A stretch of 22,319 nt of DNA, taken from positions 1 through 22,319 of the forward strand of contig CAIMPQ010000042.1 of NCBI GenBank assembly GCA_903843315.1. The letters are read 5' to 3'. Source of the stretch: an uncultured beta proteobacterium (GTDB lineage Bacteria > Pseudomonadota > Gammaproteobacteria > Burkholderiales > Burkholderiaceae). This document shows, one piece after another, positions 1-7,523 of the stretch (its first letter is position 1; each line of letters opens with the position of its first letter). The notes beneath the pieces were generated by a model. That model was not told where the DNA came from and made no database searches. It worked only from the letters and a program-made list of their open reading frames with translations. Position numbers and translations under genes: made by a program.

Positions 1-538
1 ACATGAAGGAGCCATTCACATGAACAGCAAGCTCTACCATCCCAGAAATGCCAGAACGATTTACGACCACATCATTTAGTGCTAAAGCGTGATTAATTTC
101 TTTGCCATCGCGAAGAACTACTGCATCCAGTAATGTTCTGGCATCAGCTTCATATTCGCCCGCAATAATTTTCGGCAGAGTAGTTTGAACTGACTGTATG
201 GGAATATCGGTCATATAACCCAGTCGGCCCATATTAATTCCAACGAGTGGAACATTGCTACCAGCTAATTGTCGGGCAATACCCAACATGGTGCCATCGC
301 CACCCAAGACAACAACGAGATCAATTGCTCCAGCAAAGTCTTGTGCAGTTTTAGTGGGGTAAGCACTCAAACCAAGATGAGAGGCGGTATCAGCTTCAAT
401 AAAGACCTCACAACCTAGGCTGGCGACCAGTTTGGCCAGGTCTTTCAGGTATTGGTCAATACCGTCTGCCTGAAATTTTCCGACAAGCGCAACCCGGCTA
501 AATGCCTTCTTGGTGGAATTGGGGGATGGGCTTAACAT
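1..538 (-). CDS. nadK: NAD kinase (3' part cut off by window edge)
   Basis: NAD kinase phosphorylates NAD to NADP with ATP in the cytoplasm and supplies the NADP(H) pool. Reading the minus strand from an ATG at 536-538 gives about 179 residues, of roughly 300 expected; the C-terminal part lies beyond position 1. The visible part carries the diagnostic glycine-rich motif GGDGTMLG followed by GINMGRLGYMTDIP, and further on LNDVVVNR, matching the conserved NE/ND motif region of the family. The N-terminus ends in VALVGKFQ, typical of proteobacterial NadK. No clear Shine-Dalgarno precedes the ATG, so the exact start is less sure than the identity. The gene is divergent from hrcA with only 37 bp between the start codons, so their promoters must overlap or lie partly inside the genes. 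Confidence 0.95.
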   Translation of the reverse strand, partial: MLSPSPNSTKKAFSRVALVGKFQADGIDQYLKDLAKLVASLGCEVFIEADTASHLGLSAYPTKTAQDFAGAIDLVVVLGGDGTMLGIARQLAGSNVPLVGINMGRLGYMTDIPIQSVQTTLPKIIAGEYEADARTLLDAVVLRDGKEINHALALNDVVVNRSGISGMVELAVHVNGSFM

Positions 539-575
539 ATAACGATTAAACCATAGGCATAAAATCCCTTCCACC

Positions 576-1586
576 ATGGATGAACGTTCCCGCGCTTTAC
601 TAAAAACCCTCATCGAGCGCTATATCGAGGAGGGGCAGCCTATTGGCTCGCGCACGCTATCCAGATTTTCGGGTTTAGATCTCTCGGCAGCCACTATTCG
701 CAATGTCATGGCGGATTTGGAAGATATGGGCCTAGTCACTAGCCCACATACCTCTGCAGGCCGTATACCTACCCCTAGGGGCTATCGTTTATTTGTAGAT
801 ACGATGGTCACGGTTCGCCCTCTCGAGGAGATGGCTGCCCGGGAAGTGGAAAAAGGCCTTTTGCCAGACTCCCCTCAAAGAGTGCTGAGTTCGGCAGCTC
901 AGATGTTGTCAAATTTGACCCATTTTGCTGGGGTAGTGATGACTCCTAAGCGCGCCCAGGTTTTTAAACATATTGAGTTTTTGCGCTTAGGTGAAGGGAA
1001 GATCTTATTGATTATGGTGACGCCTGAAGGCGATGTTCAGAATCGGATTCTGCCTACGACTCAGGATTACACTCCTAGCCAGCTGATCGAAGCGGGTAAC
1101 TTTATTAATGCTCAGTTTGCGGGAAAAAGTTTTGAACAAGTTCGGATGCACCTCAAATTGGATTTGGATAATTTGCGAACAGATATCTCTGGATTAATGG
1201 CCTTAGCTTTACAAAGCGGGGTTGCGGATTACGATATGGGTGGTGGCGATATGGTGCTGTCAGGCGAACGTCGCTTGCTTAATGTTGGTGACTTGAGTTC
1301 TAACCTAGATAAGCTACGTAAAATGTTTGACATGTTGGAGCAAAAATCGGTCCTAATGCAGTTACTGGATGTATCTAGTCACGCAGATGGAATTCAAATA
1401 TTTATTGGTGGCGAAACTGATTTATTGCCCTACGAAGATTTGGCAGTCATCAGTGCTCCTTATAGTGTTGATGGCCAGATCGTGGGTACTTTGGGAGTGA
1501 TTGGCCCAACTAGAATGGCTTATGACAGGGTGATTCCGATTGTGGACATTACCTCTAAGCTACTATCGGGCGCGCTTAGCTCCTAA
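576..1586 (+). CDS. hrcA: Heat-inducible transcription repressor HrcA
   Basis: HrcA represses chaperone operons by binding the CIRCE operator and is itself kept active by GroEL. The 336 residues match the usual family length (about 340). An N-terminal winged-helix region (about residues 1-75) shows the family signatures GQPIGSRTLSR, SAATIRNVMADLEDMGL and SAGRIPTPRGYRLFVD. The rest is the GAF-like and dimerisation part, ending in a typical GTLGVIGPTRMAYDRVIPIV stretch. The start is the ATG at 576; no good Shine-Dalgarno is visible, but the N-terminus MDERSRALLKTLIERY fits the family. hemH follows after 51 nt. I find no CIRCE inverted repeat upstream of hrcA, grpE or dnaK, so its targets (by family knowledge, groESL) are probably outside this window. 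Confidence 0.96.
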   Translation: MDERSRALLKTLIERYIEEGQPIGSRTLSRFSGLDLSAATIRNVMADLEDMGLVTSPHTSAGRIPTPRGYRLFVDTMVTVRPLEEMAAREVEKGLLPDSPQRVLSSAAQMLSNLTHFAGVVMTPKRAQVFKHIEFLRLGEGKILLIMVTPEGDVQNRILPTTQDYTPSQLIEAGNFINAQFAGKSFEQVRMHLKLDLDNLRTDISGLMALALQSGVADYDMGGGDMVLSGERRLLNVGDLSSNLDKLRKMFDMLEQKSVLMQLLDVSSHADGIQIFIGGETDLLPYEDLAVISAPYSVDGQIVGTLGVIGPTRMAYDRVIPIVDITSKLLSGALSS

Positions 1587-1637
1587 AAACAATTGAATGC
1601 ATTTATAAAAACAGTTATTTACTAGAGACAAGTTATT

Positions 1638-2732
1638 TTGAATCCGAATCCACACTTACGAGCCTCTAAGACAGCAGTGCTGCTGTTGAATTTGGGCACA
1701 CCATCTGCACCAACGCCCAAAGCCGTTAGAGCCTATCTAAAGGAATTTCTTTCTGATCCTCGGGTCGTAGAAATTCCCCGCATCATCTGGTGGTGCATTT
1801 TGAATGGCATTATTTTGCCGATTCGTAGCAGTGCTTCTGCTAAAAAATATGCATCCATTTGGATGCCACAGTTAGGCTCGCCTCTAATGCATTACTCACG
1901 GTTGCAAGCCAAAGAACTTGGTGAGCAATTTACTAATGAGGGCCATACCGTCCTCGTGGATTTGGCTATGCGTTATGGTCAGCCTTCAACCCAGCAAGTT
2001 TTGGAAGACTTGAAAGAACGGGGTATGGAGCGTTTATTACTCTTGCCTTTGTACCCGCAATACTCCGCCACCACTACAGCATCTAGTTTTGATGAAGTCT
2101 TTCGAGTTCTGGGGACTTGGCGTGATCAACCAGAGTTACGCTTAATTAAGCACTATCACGATAATCCTGCATATATATCCGCACTTCGCGATCAAGTTTT
2201 ATCTAGCTGGGATAAGGATGGATATCCTGATTTTGCAAGAGGCGATCGATTTGTGATGTCCTTCCATGGTTTGCCTAAGCGCAACTTAATGAAAGGCGAC
2301 CCTTATCACTGCGAGTGCCTGAAAACTGGGCGTTTACTTGGTGAATCTTTAGGTTTAGAGCCGGGTCAATACATTGTCACTTTCCAATCTCGCTTTGGTA
2401 AAGCGGAATGGTTAAAGCCGTATACCGCCCCAACAATTGAAAAATTAGCAAAAGAGGGTTGTCAACGTGTAGATATTTTCTGCCCAGGATTTCCAGCAGA
2501 TTGTTTAGAAACGCTGGAAGAGATTGCCATGGAAGCGCGAGAAATATTTTTAGAGCACGGCGGCAAGGATTACCGTTATATTCCTTGCTTAAATAGCAAT
2601 CCAAAATGGATTGATGCCCTAAGAGACATAGCCTATGAGCATCTGTTAGGCTGGTCTTTGGGGGTCGAGTCAGCAGAAGTGCTGGCTAAGCGTAATGAAA
2701 GAGCCGAGATTGCTGAAAGAGCGAAGTCTTGA
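1638..2732 (+). CDS. hemH: Ferrochelatase
   Basis: Ferrochelatase inserts Fe2+ into protoporphyrin IX, the last step of heme synthesis. The protein has 364 residues, normal for the family. It shows the N-terminal AVLLLNLGTP and YLKEFLSDPRVVEIPR motifs, the active-site SFHGLP with its histidine at about residue 210, and CLETLEEI with the family's catalytic glutamate at about residue 291. The conserved YHCEC segment of proteobacterial HemH is also present. The only in-frame start that keeps the N-terminal motif is a TTG at 1638 (AGAGA lies about 10 nt upstream), so translation may be modest. The gene sits between hrcA and grpE and could be co-transcribed with hrcA. Its stop codon overlaps the -35 element of the grpE heat-shock promoter. 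Confidence 0.95.
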   Translation: MNPNPHLRASKTAVLLLNLGTPSAPTPKAVRAYLKEFLSDPRVVEIPRIIWWCILNGIILPIRSSASAKKYASIWMPQLGSPLMHYSRLQAKELGEQFTNEGHTVLVDLAMRYGQPSTQQVLEDLKERGMERLLLLPLYPQYSATTTASSFDEVFRVLGTWRDQPELRLIKHYHDNPAYISALRDQVLSSWDKDGYPDFARGDRFVMSFHGLPKRNLMKGDPYHCECLKTGRLLGESLGLEPGQYIVTFQSRFGKAEWLKPYTAPTIEKLAKEGCQRVDIFCPGFPADCLETLEEIAMEAREIFLEHGGKDYRYIPCLNSNPKWIDALRDIAYEHLLGWSLGVESAEVLAKRNERAEIAERAKS

Positions 2733-2756
2733 AATTGATCTGATCGACCCCATATT
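2728..2756 (+). promoter_or_regulatory. Sigma-32 (RpoH)-type promoter of grpE
   Basis: CTTGAA at 2728-2733 and CCCCAT at 2748-2753 are separated by 14 nt, a near-perfect match to the RpoH consensus (CTTGAA, 13-17 nt, CCCCAT). The -35 element straddles the hemH stop codon TGA (2730-2732). Transcription would start near 2760, about 38 nt before the grpE ATG. No CIRCE repeat is present. Confidence 0.85.
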
Positions 2757-2798
2757 GCACAGTAGTAGCCATTCTGATAGAAAAGTAAAATAGCCGCC

Positions 2799-3347
2799 AT
2801 GACACAAGAAAATCAACACCCATCTCCAGAACAAGAAAATACTGCTGCCGATCCCCAGGCAGAAGCAGCCGCTGAACCCGCTGCTGAAAAGACGCCTGAG
2901 CAAGAGATTGAGGATCTCAATCAAAAGATTGGCGAGTTGCAAGATCAGTTCTTGCGCGCTAAGGCTGAAGGTGAAAATATTCGCCGCCGCGCCGTTGAAG
3001 ATATTGCCAAAGCCCATAAGTTTGCAATTGAAAGCTTTGCAGAACATTTAGTGCCAGTAACGGATAGTCTTTATGCTGCTTTAAGTACCGACGCGGGTGA
3101 TGCTAAAGCCTTTAAAGAAGGCCTGGAAATTACCTTGAAGCAGCTCTTGTCGGCATTTGAAAAAGGCCGTATGACCGAAATTAACCCAGCGGTTGGGGAT
3201 AAATTCGATCCACACCATCACCAGGCCATCGCCTCAGTGCCTTCTGAGCAAGACGCCAATACGGTAGTTTCTGTGCTTCAGCGGGGTTATACGGTTGCTG
3301 ACAGGGTACTCAGACCTGCTTTAGTGACAGTTAGTGCGCCCAAATAA
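2799..3347 (+). CDS. grpE: Nucleotide exchange factor GrpE
   Basis: GrpE releases ADP from DnaK and so resets the chaperone cycle; it also acts as a thermosensor in the cytoplasm. The protein has 182 residues, as usual. The first 35 or so residues are a low-complexity, Glu/Ala/Pro-rich disordered tail. A long coiled coil follows (QEIEDLNQKIGELQDQFLRA), then the helical region with ENIRRRAVEDIAKAHKFA and LVPVTDSL. The C-terminal beta domain carries the family signature GDKFDPHHHQAI and GYTVADRVLRPALVTVS. The start is the ATG at 2799; the Shine-Dalgarno is poor. A sigma-32 promoter lies directly upstream and a strong terminator directly downstream, so grpE can be made as its own heat-inducible message apart from dnaK. 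Confidence 0.97.
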   Translation: MTQENQHPSPEQENTAADPQAEAAAEPAAEKTPEQEIEDLNQKIGELQDQFLRAKAEGENIRRRAVEDIAKAHKFAIESFAEHLVPVTDSLYAALSTDAGDAKAFKEGLEITLKQLLSAFEKGRMTEINPAVGDKFDPHHHQAIASVPSEQDANTVVSVLQRGYTVADRVLRPALVTVSAPK

Positions 3348-3371
3348 GGCATAAAACCTCAAAAATTGCAT

Positions 3372-3396
3372 AAAAAGGCAGTTTTCTGCCTTTTTT
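3372..3396 (+). terminator. Rho-independent terminator after grpE
   Basis: A 10-bp stem (AAAAAGGCAG at 3372-3381 with CTGCCTTTTT at 3386-3395) closes a TTTT loop and runs into the T-tract. The A-rich 5' arm also makes it partly usable from the other strand. It separates the grpE transcript from the dnaK promoter 13 bp further on. Confidence 0.85.
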
Positions 3397-3408
3397 GCTA
3401 TTCCAGCC

Positions 3409-3437
3409 CTTGAATTCTTCTTTTTAGACCCCATTTA
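3409..3437 (+). promoter_or_regulatory. Sigma-32 (RpoH)-type promoter of dnaK
   Basis: CTTGAA at 3409-3414 (preceded by CC, as in the extended consensus) and CCCCATTTA at 3429-3437 are 14 nt apart. This is essentially the textbook RpoH promoter and has the same spacer length as the grpE promoter. The predicted start near 3444 gives an AU-rich, apparently unstructured leader of about 63 nt. That leader ends in a good Shine-Dalgarno (TTGGAG) 7 nt before the dnaK ATG. Confidence 0.9.
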
Positions 3438-3507
3438 TTTGGTATTGAAATATTCACAGTAGTAATTCATCAAAACAACTTAGTAACTTAAATTTTTTGG
3501 AGCAATT

Positions 3508-5442
3508 ATGGGAAAGATTATCGGAATCGACTTAGGAACCACAAATTCATGTGTTTCAGTCGTGGAAAACAATGCACCTAAAGTTGTCGAGAACGCAGAA
3601 GGCGCTCGCACAACCCCATCTATCATCGCTTACGTTGAAGACGGCGAAGTATTGGTTGGTGCGCCAGCAAAACGTCAGTCAGTAACTAATCCTAGAAACA
3701 CGATCTACGCAGTGAAGCGTTTGATGGGTCGTAAATTTACTGATGCCGAAGTGCAAAAAGACATCGGCCTCATGCCTTACAAAATTATTCAAGCAGAAAA
3801 CGGTGATGCTTGGGTTGAAGCACGTGATAAGAAAATGGCGCCACAGCAAGTGTCGGCAGAAATCTTACGCAAAATGAAAAAGACTGCCGAAGACTATCTC
3901 GGCGAAGAAGTGACTGAAGCGGTGATCACTGTTCCTGCTTACTTTAACGACAGTCAACGTCAAGCAACGAAAGATGCTGGTCGTATCGCTGGTTTGGATG
4001 TGAAACGCATCATCAACGAGCCTACTGCTGCTGCTTTAGCATTCGGCTTGGACAAGCAAGATAAAGTAGATCGCAAGATCGCCGTATATGACTTGGGCGG
4101 CGGTACATTCGACGTATCCATCATTGAGATTGCAAACGTAGATGGCGAGAAGCAGTTTGAAGTGCTCTCCACTAACGGCGATACTTTCTTGGGTGGCGAA
4201 GACTTTGACCAACGCATCATTGACTGGATCATTGCTGAGTTCAAAAAGGAACAGGGCGTAGATTTAAGTAAGGACGTATTGGCATTGCAGCGTTTGAAAG
4301 ATGCTGCAGAAAAAGCCAAAATCGAACTGTCATCTGCACAGCAAACAGAAATCAATTTGCCTTATGTGACAGCTGATGCCAGCGGTCCTAAGCATTTGAA
4401 TTTGAAATTGACTCGTGCCAAGTTGGAATCTTTAGTAGAAGAATTGATCAACCGTACGGCTGGCCCTTGCTTAACTGCGATTAAAGATGCTGGCGTTAAT
4501 GTGGCCGATATCGACGACGTCATTTTGGTCGGCGGTCAAACACGGATGCCTGCAGTTCAGGACAAAGTAAAAGAAATCTTTGGTAAAGAGCCACGTAAAG
4601 ACGTTAATCCTGACGAAGCAGTTGCCGTTGGCGCTGCGATTCAAGGTTCCGTATTGTCTGGTGATCGTAAAGACGTATTGCTCTTGGACGTTACCCCATT
4701 GTCATTGGGTATCGAGACCTTGGGCGGCGTAATGACCAAGATGATTCCAAAGAACACCACCATTCCTACCAAGCATTCTCAGGTGTACTCCACGGCTGAA
4801 GATAACCAGCCTGCGGTAACCATTAAGTGCTTCCAAGGTGAGCGTGAGATAGCTGCTGCCAATAAGTTACTGGGCGAATTTAACCTCGAAGGTATTGCGC
4901 CTGCGCAACGTGGTTTGCCACAAATTGAAGTGACTTTTGATATTGATGCCAATGGTATTTTGCATGTCACTGCGAAAGACAAAACTACTGGTAAAGAAAA
5001 CAAGATCACGATCAAAGCTAACTCTGGCTTGACCGAAGAAGAAATTCAACGCATGGTGAAAGATGCTGAAGCCAATGCCGCTGAAGATAAGAAGGCTTTG
5101 GAATTGGTAACCGCACGTAATACTGCTGATGCTTTGGCTCACTCAACCAAGAAAGCCTTGGAAGAGCACGGTGCTAGCTTAGAGGCCTCTGAAAAAGAAG
5201 CCATTGAAGCGGCCTTGAAAGAATTGGACGAAGCAATCAAAGGTAGCGATAAAGAAGCGATTGAGGCGAAGACCGAAGCATTGGGCAAAGCAAGTCAGAA
5301 GCTAGGCGAAAAAGTCATGGCTGCTGAACAGGCTAAAGCTGGTGGTGCTGCTCCTGGAGCAGCTCCTGGTGGTGCACAACAAGCAGCTCCAGATGCTGAT
5401 GTGGTTGATGCTGATTTTAAAGAGGTTGATGACAAGAAGTAA
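3508..5442 (+). CDS. dnaK: Hsp70 chaperone DnaK
   Basis: DnaK binds exposed hydrophobic segments of unfolded proteins in an ATP-controlled cycle with DnaJ and GrpE. The protein has 644 residues, full length. The ATPase domain (about residues 1-385) shows IDLGTTNSCV near the start, the DLGGGTFDVSI phosphate loop near residue 195 and the ILVGGQTRMP adenosine motif. The interdomain linker DVLLLDVTPLSLG begins near residue 389. The beta-sandwich substrate-binding domain and helical lid follow. The C-terminal tail is Ala/Gly/Pro-rich and ends in an acidic DADFKEVDD segment, like the EEVKD end of the bacterial family. The ATG start at 3508 is supported by a good Shine-Dalgarno. A heat-shock promoter lies upstream; dnaJ follows after 101 bp holding a stem-loop. 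Confidence 0.99.
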   Translation: MGKIIGIDLGTTNSCVSVVENNAPKVVENAEGARTTPSIIAYVEDGEVLVGAPAKRQSVTNPRNTIYAVKRLMGRKFTDAEVQKDIGLMPYKIIQAENGDAWVEARDKKMAPQQVSAEILRKMKKTAEDYLGEEVTEAVITVPAYFNDSQRQATKDAGRIAGLDVKRIINEPTAAALAFGLDKQDKVDRKIAVYDLGGGTFDVSIIEIANVDGEKQFEVLSTNGDTFLGGEDFDQRIIDWIIAEFKKEQGVDLSKDVLALQRLKDAAEKAKIELSSAQQTEINLPYVTADASGPKHLNLKLTRAKLESLVEELINRTAGPCLTAIKDAGVNVADIDDVILVGGQTRMPAVQDKVKEIFGKEPRKDVNPDEAVAVGAAIQGSVLSGDRKDVLLLDVTPLSLGIETLGGVMTKMIPKNTTIPTKHSQVYSTAEDNQPAVTIKCFQGEREIAAANKLLGEFNLEGIAPAQRGLPQIEVTFDIDANGILHVTAKDKTTGKENKITIKANSGLTEEEIQRMVKDAEANAAEDKKALELVTARNTADALAHSTKKALEEHGASLEASEKEAIEAALKELDEAIKGSDKEAIEAKTEALGKASQKLGEKVMAAEQAKAGGAAPGAAPGGAQQAAPDADVVDADFKEVDDKK

Positions 5443-5489
5443 TTGAGTCATTGGATATTGATCTAACGTAGTTTTGAAGTACTTAAATA

Positions 5490-5514
5490 ACAAGTCGGCC
5501 TCGTGCCGACTTGT
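5490..5514 (+). other. Stem-loop between dnaK and dnaJ
   Basis: A perfect 10-bp stem (ACAAGTCGGC at 5490-5499 with GCCGACTTGT at 5505-5514) encloses a 5-nt loop CTCGT. No T-tract follows, so it is not a classical intrinsic terminator. It could partly terminate or pause transcription, or protect the dnaK message end, giving less dnaJ than dnaK. That role is inference. Confidence 0.7.
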
Positions 5515-5543
5515 GTCATTCAGGTTGTTGAGAGGAATAGGCC

Positions 5544-6683
5544 GTGCCTAAAAGTAAACGCGATTATTACGAAGTACTTGGGGTAGCTAAAGGCGCCAGC
5601 GATGAAGAGCTGAAAAAAGCCTATCGCAAATTAGCGATGAAATATCACCCAGATCGCAACCCTGATAGCAAAACAACTGAAGCGCAATTTAAAGAAGTCA
5701 AAGAAGCTTATGAAACCTTAACTGACCCCAATAAGCGCGCTGCTTATGACCAATATGGTCACGCCGGTGTAGACCCATCAATGGGTGGCGGATTTGGTGG
5801 TGGTGGTTTTGGCGGCGGCGGCGGATTTGCGGATGCCTTTGGCGACATTTTTGGTGATATTTTTGGTCAAGGTGGCGGTCGCCATGCTGGCCCACAGGTC
5901 TATAAGGGTGCAGATCTGCGCTACAACATGGACATCTCTCTTGAGCAGGCTGCTGAAGGGTATACCACTCAGATCCGTGTGCCCAGTTGGAGTAATTGCA
6001 AACCCTGTCATGGCACAGGTGCTGAACCTGGCAGCAAAGCAGAAAAGTGTTCGACGTGTGATGGTCATGGCCAAGTGCGCGTGCAGCAAGGCTTTTTCTC
6101 AATGCAACAAACTTGCCCGAAATGCCGTGGTACTGGTGAGTACATTCCTAAGCCTTGCAAAACTTGTCACGGTAGTGGAAAACATAAGGAACAAAAAACG
6201 CTCGAAATCAAAATACCAGCAGGTATTGATGATGGCATGCGCGTCCGTTCAGTCGGAAATGGTGAGCCTGGTGTTAACGGTGGACCATCTGGAGATCTCT
6301 ATGTAGAAGTTCGTGTTCGACCGCATAAAGTGTTCGAGCGCGATGGCAGTGATTTGCATGTGCAAATGCCAATTTCATTTGCTGCTGCAACTATCGGTGG
6401 AGAAATTGAAGTGCCAACTTTATCTGGACGCGTGGAGTTTCCGATTCCGGAAGGAACGCAAACGGGTAAAACTTTCCGCTTGCGCAACAAAGGAATTAAA
6501 GGATTGCGCTCCACTTTAGTGGGTGATCTTTTTGTGCACGTACTGGTGGAGACCCCAATCAAGCTCACTGATGAGCAGAAAAAATTGCTCCAGAAGTTTG
6601 ATGAAAGTCTACAGTCTGGTGGTGATAAACATAGCCCGCAGCAAAAGGGCTGGTTTGAGGGTGTAAAGAGCTTCTTTAATTAA
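5544..6683 (+). CDS. dnaJ: Hsp40 co-chaperone DnaJ
   Basis: DnaJ delivers substrates to DnaK and stimulates its ATPase. The protein has 379 residues, a type I DnaJ with all parts in order. The J domain (about residues 5-75) has the HPD motif at 35-37. A Gly/Phe-rich linker follows at about 80-115. The zinc-binding region has four CxxCxGxG repeats (CKPCHGTG, CSTCDGHG, CPKCRGTG, CKTCHGSG), then come the substrate-binding C-terminal domains. The start is a GTG at 5544, supported by GAGAGG about 8 nt upstream and by the family-typical N-terminus PKSKRDYYEVLGV. It probably shares the dnaK heat-shock transcript. It ends 7 bp from the convergent panB; the tail sequence GCTTCTT...AAGAAGC at its stop codon could form a weak hairpin. 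Confidence 0.98.
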   Translation: MPKSKRDYYEVLGVAKGASDEELKKAYRKLAMKYHPDRNPDSKTTEAQFKEVKEAYETLTDPNKRAAYDQYGHAGVDPSMGGGFGGGGFGGGGGFADAFGDIFGDIFGQGGGRHAGPQVYKGADLRYNMDISLEQAAEGYTTQIRVPSWSNCKPCHGTGAEPGSKAEKCSTCDGHGQVRVQQGFFSMQQTCPKCRGTGEYIPKPCKTCHGSGKHKEQKTLEIKIPAGIDDGMRVRSVGNGEPGVNGGPSGDLYVEVRVRPHKVFERDGSDLHVQMPISFAAATIGGEIEVPTLSGRVEFPIPEGTQTGKTFRLRNKGIKGLRSTLVGDLFVHVLVETPIKLTDEQKKLLQKFDESLQSGGDKHSPQQKGWFEGVKSFFN

Positions 6684-6690
6684 GAAGCGA

Positions 6691-7506
6691 TTAGCCAGCA
6701 AAGCCGTGTTCAGATGCTGGGAATTTTCCAGATTTCACTTCGCGAACATAGGCTTTGACTGCAGCCTCAATCGAGGCTCTACCCTCCATAAAGTTTTTGA
6801 CAAACTTAGGAGGTCTTCCTGGGCTGATGCCCAGCATATCCGGTAAAACGAGTACTTGACCAGAGCAATCTGCACCAGCACCAATTCCAATAGTAGGAAT
6901 GGAGAGTGATTCGGTAATTGCCTTGCCTAAGGAAGAAGGAATTGCTTCAAGTATTAACATTTGCGCACCAGCTTCTTCGCAGGCTAATGCTTGTTCACGT
7001 AAGAGGCTTGCAGTATCTTTAGATTTACCTTGTACCTTGTACCCACCTAAAACATGAACAGATTGCGGTAACAAGCCAAGATGAGCACACACGGGTACGC
7101 TGCGCTCAACTAAATATTGGATGATCTCCACTTGCCAATCTCCACCTTCAAGCTTCACCATGCCTGCACCAGCACGAATTAGTTCGGCGGCTGAATCTAG
7201 CGCCTGCACTGGATCTCCATAGCTCGCAAATGGTAAGTCAGAAATAATAAATGCTTGCGTATTTGCACGCGCTACGCATTCTGTGTGATACGCCATTTGT
7301 TCTACGGTAACGGGAGTCGTATTAGAGTGCCCCTGAACTACATTGCCCAGTGAATCACCGATCAAGATAACATCAACGCCGCACCGATTGAGTAAGGCAG
7401 ACATAGTCGAGTCATATGCGGTGAGCATAGTAATTTTTTCTCGCTCAGCATGCATTGCGAGGAGTTTAGTAATCGAGATTGGCTTATCGCCTTGTAAGTA
7501 ACCCAT
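6691..7506 (-). CDS. panB: 3-methyl-2-oxobutanoate hydroxymethyltransferase
   Basis: PanB transfers a hydroxymethyl group from 5,10-methylene-tetrahydrofolate to alpha-ketoisovalerate, making ketopantoate for pantothenate and coenzyme A. The protein has 271 residues, the usual size. Visible family residues are the metal ligands Asp51 (in GDSLGNVVQGH) and Asp90 (in SDLPF), the substrate lysine Lys118 (in MVKLEGG) and the catalytic Glu187 (in LEAIPSSL). The conserved tail TIGIGAG...VLVLPDMLG follows. The start is the ATG at 7504-7506, 17 nt after the folK stop, with no clear Shine-Dalgarno, so translation may depend on folK. It is the last gene of the minus-strand run. Its neighbour folK belongs to the folate pathway that supplies its one-carbon donor. 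Confidence 0.97.
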   Translation of the reverse strand: MGYLQGDKPISITKLLAMHAEREKITMLTAYDSTMSALLNRCGVDVILIGDSLGNVVQGHSNTTPVTVEQMAYHTECVARANTQAFIISDLPFASYGDPVQALDSAAELIRAGAGMVKLEGGDWQVEIIQYLVERSVPVCAHLGLLPQSVHVLGGYKVQGKSKDTASLLREQALACEEAGAQMLILEAIPSSLGKAITESLSIPTIGIGAGADCSGQVLVLPDMLGISPGRPPKFVKNFMEGRASIEAAVKAYVREVKSGKFPASEHGFAG

Positions 7507-7523
7507 GGCGAGAGTTTAATGAA

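Noticed and set aside
76..85. Palindrome TTAGTGCTAA resembling half of a CIRCE operator
   Set aside because: It is a single short palindrome inside nadK coding sequence, without the N9 spacer and the second arm, so it is not a CIRCE element.
5785..5880. GGT/GGC-rich repetitive DNA
   Set aside because: It encodes the Gly/Phe-rich linker of DnaJ and is ordinary low-complexity coding sequence, not a repeat element.
5785..6306. Long open frame (173 codons) on the plus strand inside dnaJ
   Set aside because: It lies wholly within dnaJ in another frame; dnaJ carries every family motif, and the shifted frame has no recognisable domain.
6670..6688. Inverted repeat GCTTCTT-TAATT-AAGAAGC at the dnaJ stop, possible bidirectional terminator for dnaJ and panB
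   Set aside because: A seven-pair AT-rich stem without a T-tract on either side is too weak to call; kept only as a remark under dnaJ.
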